A DNA stretch of 64,000 nt from Bradyrhizobium icense (GTDB lineage Bacteria > Pseudomonadota > Alphaproteobacteria > Rhizobiales > Xanthobacteraceae), in the NCBI RefSeq assembly GCF_001693385.1, contig NZ_CP016428.1, forward strand, positions 3,968,001 to 4,032,000. Reading direction: 5' to 3'. This document shows, one piece after another, positions 58,611-64,000 of the stretch. The position numbers were made by a program, and so were the translations under genes. The notes below the pieces were generated by a model. It had not been told where the DNA came from, did no database searches, and saw only the letters and a program-made list of their open reading frames with translations. The first letter of the stretch is position 1. Each line of letters starts with the position of its first letter.

Positions 58611-59455
58611 CCGACCCCGAGGCCGCGCCGGCGGCAGCAAGCGCGCCCGATTCGCGCAATCTCATGATGCGTATCGCTGCCGCCGCGGTGCTGATCCCGC
58701 TGGCGGTAGCGATCGCCTATGCGGGCGGCTGGCTATGGGCCGCGCTGGTGACACTGGCGGCCATCGGCCTGTTCGTCGAATGGCTCGCGATCGTGGGTCT
58801 CGCCGGGGCAACGCGTGTGATCGTGCCGGGCGTGACTGCGCTGGCGGTTGCCGGACTTTGTTTTGCGATTGGCCGCCTCGATGCTGCGCTGATCGTACTC
58901 GGCATCGGCTTTGTCGCGGTGGTGTCGATCGCGCCGGAGCGGCGAAACTGGGCGGCGGCGGGATTTTTGTACGCGGCGGCGGCCGAGATTGCCTCGGTGC
59001 TGGTGCGCTTCGATTCCGTGAAAGGGTTTGCTGCCCTGATGTTCGTGCTGCTGATCGTGTGGGTGACCGATAGCGGCGGCTATTTCGCGGGCCGCGGTAT
59101 TGGCGGACCGAAACTATGGCCGCGCGTCAGCCCGAAGAAGACCTGGGCTGGCGCCGTCGGCGGTTTTGCCGCCAGTCTGGCCGTGGCAGGCGGGTTTGCC
59201 GCCTTCGGTCTCGGCAAGATGGGGCCGCTATTGATGCTTTCGGCCGTCCTCTCGGTGGTCTCGCAGCTCGGCGATCTCTTCGAATCCGCCGTGAAGCGGC
59301 GTTTCGGCGTAAAGGACTCAAGTCACATCATTCCCGGCCATGGCGGACTAATGGATCGCCTGGATGGATTTGTCGCAGCCGTCGTCGTGGCGGCACTTTT
59401 CGGTTTTCTGCGGGGTGGCGCCGATGGCGTCGGCCGCGGTCTTATGGTTTGGTGA
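58607..59455 (+). CDS. cdsA: Phosphatidate cytidylyltransferase
   Basis: Makes CDP-diacylglycerol, the branch-point of phospholipid synthesis. The 282-aa protein has about seven to eight transmembrane helices and the family signature near the C-terminus: [17 protein letters not shown] (about 174-190) and [20 protein letters not shown] (about 222-241). The GTG start overlaps the uppS stop. Confidence 0.94.
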   Translation: MTDPEAAPAAASAPDSRNLMMRIAAAAVLIPLAVAIAYAGGWLWAALVTLAAIGLFVEWLAIVGLAGATRVIVPGVTALAVAGLCFAIGRLDAALIVLGIGFVAVVSIAPERRNWAAAGFLYAAAAEIASVLVRFDSVKGFAALMFVLLIVWVTDSGGYFAGRGIGGPKLWPRVSPKKTWAGAVGGFAASLAVAGGFAAFGLGKMGPLLMLSAVLSVVSQLGDLFESAVKRRFGVKDSSHIIPGHGGLMDRLDGFVAAVVVAALFGFLRGGADGVGRGLMVW

Positions 59456-59459
59456 TACG

Positions 59460-60683
59460 ATGAGCGCAGTTCCATTGCGTAACAACAAGGCCGCTTTGTC
59501 GGATGCGCGCACCGTCACGGTGCTGGGCGCCACCGGTTCCATCGGCGACAGCACGATGGATTTGCTGCGCGGCGCGCGCGACCGCTATCAGGTCGAGGCG
59601 TTGACCGCGAATTCCAATGTCGAAGCGCTGGCAAGGCTCGCGAAGGAATTCGACGTACGATTCGCAGCGATTGCCGACCCCGCGCGCCTTGGCGAACTGA
59701 AGGATGCGCTGGCAGGCACGAACATCGAATGCGGCGCCGGCGAAAGCGCGATCATCGAGGCCGCCGCGCGTCCCGCCGACTGGGTGATGGCGGCGGTGAG
59801 CGGCGCGGCCGGGCTGAAGCCGGCGCTCGCTGCGGTCGACCGCGGCGCCGCCGTCGCACTGGCGAACAAGGAATGCCTGGTGTGTGCCGGCGATTTCTTC
59901 ATGCAGCGCGCGGCGAAGGCCGGCGCCTGCATCCTCCCGGCGGACTCCGAACACAACGCGCTGTTTCAGGCGCTTTCTTCCGGAAATCGCGAGGAATTGG
60001 TGCGCGTGATCATCACCGCATCCGGTGGCCCGTTCCGCACCTGGACGCCGGCCGACATCGAGCAGGCGACGCTCGAGCAGGCGCTGAAGCATCCGAACTG
60101 GAGCATGGGCCAGAAGATCACCATCGATTCGGCCTCGATGATGAACAAGGGCCTCGAAGTCATCGAAGCCTCCTATCTGTTCGCGCTCTCGGCCGACGAG
60201 ATCGACGTCCTCGTGCATCCGCAGTCGATCATCCACGGCATGGTCGAATTCTCCGATCGCTCCGTGGTTGCACAGCTCGGCGCGCCCGACATGCGCATCC
60301 CGATCGCGCACTGCCTTGGATGGCCCGATCGAATCGTCGGCCCGTCGGCCAGGCTCGATCTCGCAAAAATCGGGCAGCTCACCTTCGAGGCTCCGGATTT
60401 TGAGCGATTCCCGGGCTTGCGGCTGGCCTACGAAGCGTTACGTACGGGACGTGGCGCGACCACGGTATTCAACGCCGCCAATGAGGTGGCGGTGGCGGCG
60501 TTCATCGCCGGGAAGATCAAATTTGGGTCGATCGCGCGCCTCGTCGAAGCCACCATCAACGACTGGATTCGCGCCGGGAACCTTGCGCCTTTGAGCTCGG
60601 CCGACGACGCGATCTCCGTTGACCATAACGCACGAAATCGAGCCGCCTCCCTATTGCCTCAAATTGCCTTAAAGGCATCCTAG
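59460..60683 (+). CDS. dxr: 1-deoxy-D-xylulose-5-phosphate reductoisomerase
   Basis: Second enzyme of the MEP pathway for isoprenoids, giving the precursors used by UppS upstream. The 407-aa protein has the NADPH-binding [11 protein letters not shown] (22-32), the [12 protein letters not shown] region, and the metal/substrate site [14 protein letters not shown] choose ATG 59460, five bases after cdsA, which gives the normal N-terminus; a longer frame starting inside cdsA is not needed. Confidence 0.96.
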   Translation: MSAVPLRNNKAALSDARTVTVLGATGSIGDSTMDLLRGARDRYQVEALTANSNVEALARLAKEFDVRFAAIADPARLGELKDALAGTNIECGAGESAIIEAAARPADWVMAAVSGAAGLKPALAAVDRGAAVALANKECLVCAGDFFMQRAAKAGACILPADSEHNALFQALSSGNREELVRVIITASGGPFRTWTPADIEQATLEQALKHPNWSMGQKITIDSASMMNKGLEVIEASYLFALSADEIDVLVHPQSIIHGMVEFSDRSVVAQLGAPDMRIPIAHCLGWPDRIVGPSARLDLAKIGQLTFEAPDFERFPGLRLAYEALRTGRGATTVFNAANEVAVAAFIAGKIKFGSIARLVEATINDWIRAGNLAPLSSADDAISVDHNARNRAASLLPQIALKAS

Positions 60684-60726
60684 AGGGTTGGGGACGGAGC
60701 CATTGGCTCTTGTCGAGGGGAACCTG

Positions 60727-61902
60727 ATGTCAGAGTTTTTTCTAAGTAGTTTCAGTACGTTGGGCCACGGGCTCATCGGCTACATCATTCCCTTTTTGTT
60801 CGTTCTGACCATCGTCGTGTTCTTCCATGAACTCGGCCACTTCCTGGTCGCCCGCTGGGCGGGCGTGAAGGTGTTGACGTTCTCGCTCGGGTTCGGGCCG
60901 GAACTTGCCGGCTTCAACGACCGCCAAGGCACACGCTGGAAGATCTCCGCGATCCCGCTTGGCGGCTATGTGAAGTTCTTCGGTGACGAATCGGAAGCCT
61001 CGACGCCGGCCTCGGCCGAATCGCTCGCCCGCATGAGCGAGGAAGAGCGCGCGGGCAGTTTCCATCACAAGAAAGTCGGCGCGCGCGCGGCCATCGTTGC
61101 CGCCGGTCCGATCGCAAATTTCATTCTGGCGATCGTCATTTTCACCTGTCTCTTCACCTTCTTCGGCAAGCCGAGCACGACGGCACGCGTTGACAAGATC
61201 GAAGCCAGCAGCGCCGCCGAACGGGCGGGCTTTCAGGTCGGCGACATCGTCACCGCCATCGACGGCAAGAAGATCGGCAGCTTCTCCGACATGCAGCGCT
61301 TCGTCAGCGTGCGCGCCGGCGAAACCATGACCTTCACCGTCAAGCGGGGTGATTCCACGCTGCAATTGAAGGGCACGCCGGAACTGCGCGAGGTGAAGGA
61401 TCCGTTCGGCAACACCCAGCGGCTCGGGATTCTGGGCATCACCCGGGCGACGACGCCGGGCGAAGTCACCACGGAGAAGGTCGATCCGGCGACCGCATTC
61501 TGGCTGGGAATCAAGGAAACCTGGTTCGTCATCGAGCAGACGCTCTCCTATATCGGCAACATCTTTACCGGCCGGGCGAGCGCGGACCAGATCGGCGGGC
61601 CGATTCGGATCGCGCAGATTTCGGGGCAGGTGGCCACCTTGGGAATCATCCCGCTGCTGCATCTGGCGGCAGTGCTGTCCATTTCGATCGGGCTCTTGAA
61701 CCTGTTCCCGGTGCCCTTGCTCGATGGCGGTCACCTTATGTTCTATGCGGCCGAGGTGCTCCGCGGGCGTCCTTTGTCGGAAAAATCCCAGGAATACGGG
61801 TTCCGAGTCGGGCTGGTTTTAGTCCTGATGTTGATGGTCTTTGCCTTCTATAACGACTTCCATCAGGTGCCGTGGCTGAAGGGGCTGTTCGGGAGATCGT
61901 AG
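60727..61902 (+). CDS. rseP: RIP metalloprotease RseP
   Basis: Site-2 protease that cuts membrane anti-sigma factors and leftover signal peptides. The 391-aa protein has the zinc motif HELGH (34-38) in the first helix, one PDZ domain in the middle (about 130-200, ASSAAERAGFQVGDIVTAID), and the C-terminal helix with FPVPLLDGGHLMFYAAEVLR, where the Asp is the third zinc ligand. ATG 60727 with GAGGGGAACCTG upstream is preferred over a TTG at 60688. It lies in the usual order before bamA. Confidence 0.95.
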   Translation: MSEFFLSSFSTLGHGLIGYIIPFLFVLTIVVFFHELGHFLVARWAGVKVLTFSLGFGPELAGFNDRQGTRWKISAIPLGGYVKFFGDESEASTPASAESLARMSEEERAGSFHHKKVGARAAIVAAGPIANFILAIVIFTCLFTFFGKPSTTARVDKIEASSAAERAGFQVGDIVTAIDGKKIGSFSDMQRFVSVRAGETMTFTVKRGDSTLQLKGTPELREVKDPFGNTQRLGILGITRATTPGEVTTEKVDPATAFWLGIKETWFVIEQTLSYIGNIFTGRASADQIGGPIRIAQISGQVATLGIIPLLHLAAVLSISIGLLNLFPVPLLDGGHLMFYAAEVLRGRPLSEKSQEYGFRVGLVLVLMLMVFAFYNDFHQVPWLKGLFGRS

Positions 61903-61917
61903 ACGCGGCTTTTTTAT

Positions 61918-61939
61918 GACGTTGCCCTTTGGCAACGTC
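61918..61939 (+). terminator. Hairpin between rseP and bamA
   Basis: A perfect 9-bp stem GACGTTGCC (61918-61926) and GGCAACGTC (61931-61939) with loop CTTT lies 15 bp after rseP. Only TTGG follows on the + strand, while a T run precedes it, so it is a weak terminator or an attenuator. It would allow bamA to have its own promoter in the 136 bp beyond it. Confidence 0.5.
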
Positions 61940-62075
61940 TTGGAATGAAATTGGAATCGCATCGCGAAGTCTGGTTTGCCCCCCTCTCGAAATTGGCTAC
62001 AAGCAATGCAACTTTGGGAATCTGCCGGTTCGTAGGGGTACGAGCCGGCATTGCAATGACGAGGGCGCGTTGCGC

Positions 62076-64000
62076 ATGATGTTGGGAATGCGAGTGCGGG
62101 GGGGCTTGCTGGCCGCTCTGATCATGGTTGCCGCGCCGACGGGGGGTGCGCTGGTGTCTGCACCGGCTGCGGCCCAGACCGCGGCGTCGATCACGGTCGA
62201 GGGGAACCGGCGTGTCGAGGTCGAGACCATTCGCTCCTATTTCAAGCCGGGCCCCGGCGGCCGCCTCGGGCAGGCCCAGATTGACGATGGCCTGAAAGCG
62301 CTGATCGAGACCGGCCTGTTCCAGGACGTGCGAATCAACCAGGTCGGCGGCCGGCTGGTCGTGACGGTGGTCGAAAACGCCGTGATCGGGCGCATCGCAT
62401 TCGAAGGCAACAAGAAGGTCAAGGACGAGCAGCTTTCGGCTGAAATCCAGTCCAAGCCGCGCGGCACTTTCTCGCGTCCGATGGTCCAGTCGGACGCCCA
62501 GCGCATCGCCGAAATCTACCGGCGCTCCGGCCGCTACGACGTGCGCGTCACTCCGGAAATCATCGAGCAGCCGAACAACCGCGTCGATCTGATCTTCACG
62601 ATCACCGAAGGCTCGAAAACCGGCGTCAAGTCGATCGAGTTCATCGGCAATGTCGCCTATTCGTCCTATCGGCTGAAGGACGTCATCAAGACGCGCGAAT
62701 CGAACCTTCTGAGCTTCCTCGGCGGCGCCGATGTCTACGATCCAGACCGGGTCGAGGCCGACCGCGACCTGATTCGCCGTTTCTACCTCAAGAACGGTTA
62801 CGCCGACGTGCAGGTGGTCGCCGCGCTGACCGAGTATGACCCCGACAAGAAGGGCTTCCTCGTCACCTTCAAGATCGACGAAGGGCAGCAATATCGCGTT
62901 GCTTCCGTCGATTTCCAGACCTCCATTCCAACCCTCGATGCCGCCTCAATGCGCAGCTTCTCGCGCGTCAGCGTCGGCTCGGTTTACAATGCCGAGGCGC
63001 TGGAGAAATCTGTCGAGGAAATGCAGATCGAGGCTTCACGGCGCGGCTACGCTTTCGCCGTGGTGCGCCCGCGCGGCGATCGCAATTTCGAGCAGCACAC
63101 CGTTTCGATCGTGTTCGCCGTCGACGAAGGCCCGCGAACCTATATCGAGCGCATCAACGTCCGCGGCAACACCCGTACCCGAGACTACGTGATCCGCCGC
63201 GAGTTCGACCTGTCCGAAGGCGACGCCTACAACCGCGCGCTGGTCGATCGCGCCGAGCGCCGGCTGAAGAACCTCGACTTCTTCAAGAGCGTGAAAATCC
63301 TCACCGAGCCCGGCTCGTCGACCGATCGCGTGATCCTGATCGTCGATCTCGAAGAAAAGTCGACCGGCGACTTCTCGGTGTCGGGCGGCTATTCGACCTC
63401 GGACGGCGCACTGGCCGAAGTCAGCATCTCCGAGCGCAACTTCCTCGGCCGCGGCCTGTATGCGAAGGCTGCCGTGACCTACGGCCAGTACGCGCGCGGC
63501 GGCTCGCTGTCGTTCGTCGACCCCTATCTGTTTGACTACCGCGTCGCGCTTGGCCTCGACCTGTTCTATCGTGAGCAGCTCGCCAACAGCTACATCGCGT
63601 ACGGCACCAAGACGCTGGGCTTCAGCCCGCGGCTCGGCTTCACCCTGCGCGAAGATCTCGCGCTGCAGTTGCGCTACTCGATCTATCAGCAGGAAATCTC
63701 GCTGCCGAACAATCTCGCGAACTGTAACAACAACTCGGCGAACTCGCTGCTCGCCTTCAACCCGTCACCGGCATATGCGAATCTGGTCGGTGCGCCCGCC
63801 GGCGGATCGATCACGGAGGGAGGCCAAACCGCCACCGACGTCTCCGGCCAGGGCCTGTGGTGCTACTTTGACGGCGAAGCCTCACTGCCGGTTCGCAGGG
63901 AATTGCAGAGCGGCAAGGCGCTGACCTCGTCGGTCGGTTATTCGCTGAACTACAACACGCTGGACAACAACAAGAACCCGACCGATGGCTTGCTGATCGA
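62076..64000 (+). CDS. bamA: Outer-membrane protein assembly factor BamA (3' end outside window)
   Basis: Core of the BAM complex that inserts beta-barrel proteins into the outer membrane. About 641 codons are visible, open to the window end. The signal peptide (GGLLAALIMVAAPTGGALVS...APAAAQT) is followed by five POTRA domains (about 38-430; for example ITVEGNRRVEVETIRSYFKP and INVRGNTRTRDYVIRREFDL), then the first barrel strands (SGGYSTSDGALAEVSISERN). A full protein of about 840 aa is expected. ATG 62076 is followed by a second ATG; no strong SD was seen. Confidence 0.95.
   Translation, partial: MMLGMRVRGGLLAALIMVAAPTGGALVSAPAAAQTAASITVEGNRRVEVETIRSYFKPGPGGRLGQAQIDDGLKALIETGLFQDVRINQVGGRLVVTVVENAVIGRIAFEGNKKVKDEQLSAEIQSKPRGTFSRPMVQSDAQRIAEIYRRSGRYDVRVTPEIIEQPNNRVDLIFTITEGSKTGVKSIEFIGNVAYSSYRLKDVIKTRESNLLSFLGGADVYDPDRVEADRDLIRRFYLKNGYADVQVVAALTEYDPDKKGFLVTFKIDEGQQYRVASVDFQTSIPTLDAASMRSFSRVSVGSVYNAEALEKSVEEMQIEASRRGYAFAVVRPRGDRNFEQHTVSIVFAVDEGPRTYIERINVRGNTRTRDYVIRREFDLSEGDAYNRALVDRAERRLKNLDFFKSVKILTEPGSSTDRVILIVDLEEKSTGDFSVSGGYSTSDGALAEVSISERNFLGRGLYAKAAVTYGQYARGGSLSFVDPYLFDYRVALGLDLFYREQLANSYIAYGTKTLGFSPRLGFTLREDLALQLRYSIYQQEISLPNNLANCNNNSANSLLAFNPSPAYANLVGAPAGGSITEGGQTATDVSGQGLWCYFDGEASLPVRRELQSGKALTSSVGYSLNYNTLDNNKNPTDGLLI

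Overview
The window is a GC-rich chromosomal segment of an alphaproteobacterium, most likely Bradyrhizobium or a close relative in the Nitrobacteraceae. The evidence is an alphaproteobacterial nuo operon followed by birA and RNase J, a short-type ProRS next to lolC/lolD, paired DUF3551 proteins, a DUF1467 protein, GTTC-N7-GTTC type LexA boxes, and interspersed intergenic repeats that I recall from Bradyrhizobium genomes. No rRNA, tRNA, CRISPR array, transposase or prophage gene was seen.

Layout. 1-0.5 kb: a MarR-type regulator that may begin outside the window. 0.7-16.7 kb: all 14 complex I genes (nuoA to nuoN) on the + strand, many overlapping or nearly so, with two extra genes inside: a FkbM-type methyltransferase between nuoD and nuoE and a one-helix membrane protein between nuoF and nuoG. 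16.7-19.9 kb: birA, RNase J, methylmalonyl-CoA epimerase and a DUF1467 protein. 19.9-34.5 kb looks like an accessory block: a small methyltransferase flanked by two decayed copies of one gene tail, mtnK, a class III nucleotide cyclase, a coiled-coil protein, a leftward sugar-type ABC transporter with a decayed duplicate of its permease tail nearby, a single-domain globin, and a probable copper-acquisition operon (cysteine-containing small exported protein, TonB receptor, Cys/His-rich beta-propeller, TlpA-like thioredoxin, PCuAC chaperone).

34.5-49.3 kb: proS, lolC, lolD, two DUF3551 proteins, an Omp25-like porin-family protein, a small unknown protein, a 32-codon membrane microprotein under two LexA boxes, dnaE, a Tat-exported beta-carbonic anhydrase, a GAF/Fis regulator with its aldehyde dehydrogenase, a CBS-pair protein and a YbaK-type deacylase. 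49.6-54.1 kb: an exported caspase-fold protein that has lost both catalytic residues, and a LysR regulator with a two-gene operon (ABM monooxygenase, VOC protein), both carrying the same operator-like inverted repeat.

54.2-64 kb: the conserved translation and envelope cluster rpsB-tsf-pyrH-frr-uppS-cdsA-dxr-rseP-bamA, with bamA cut by the window end. The observation I rank highest is the SOS-type microprotein at 40.28-40.44 kb, which resembles in size, topology and control the Caulobacter division inhibitor SidA.
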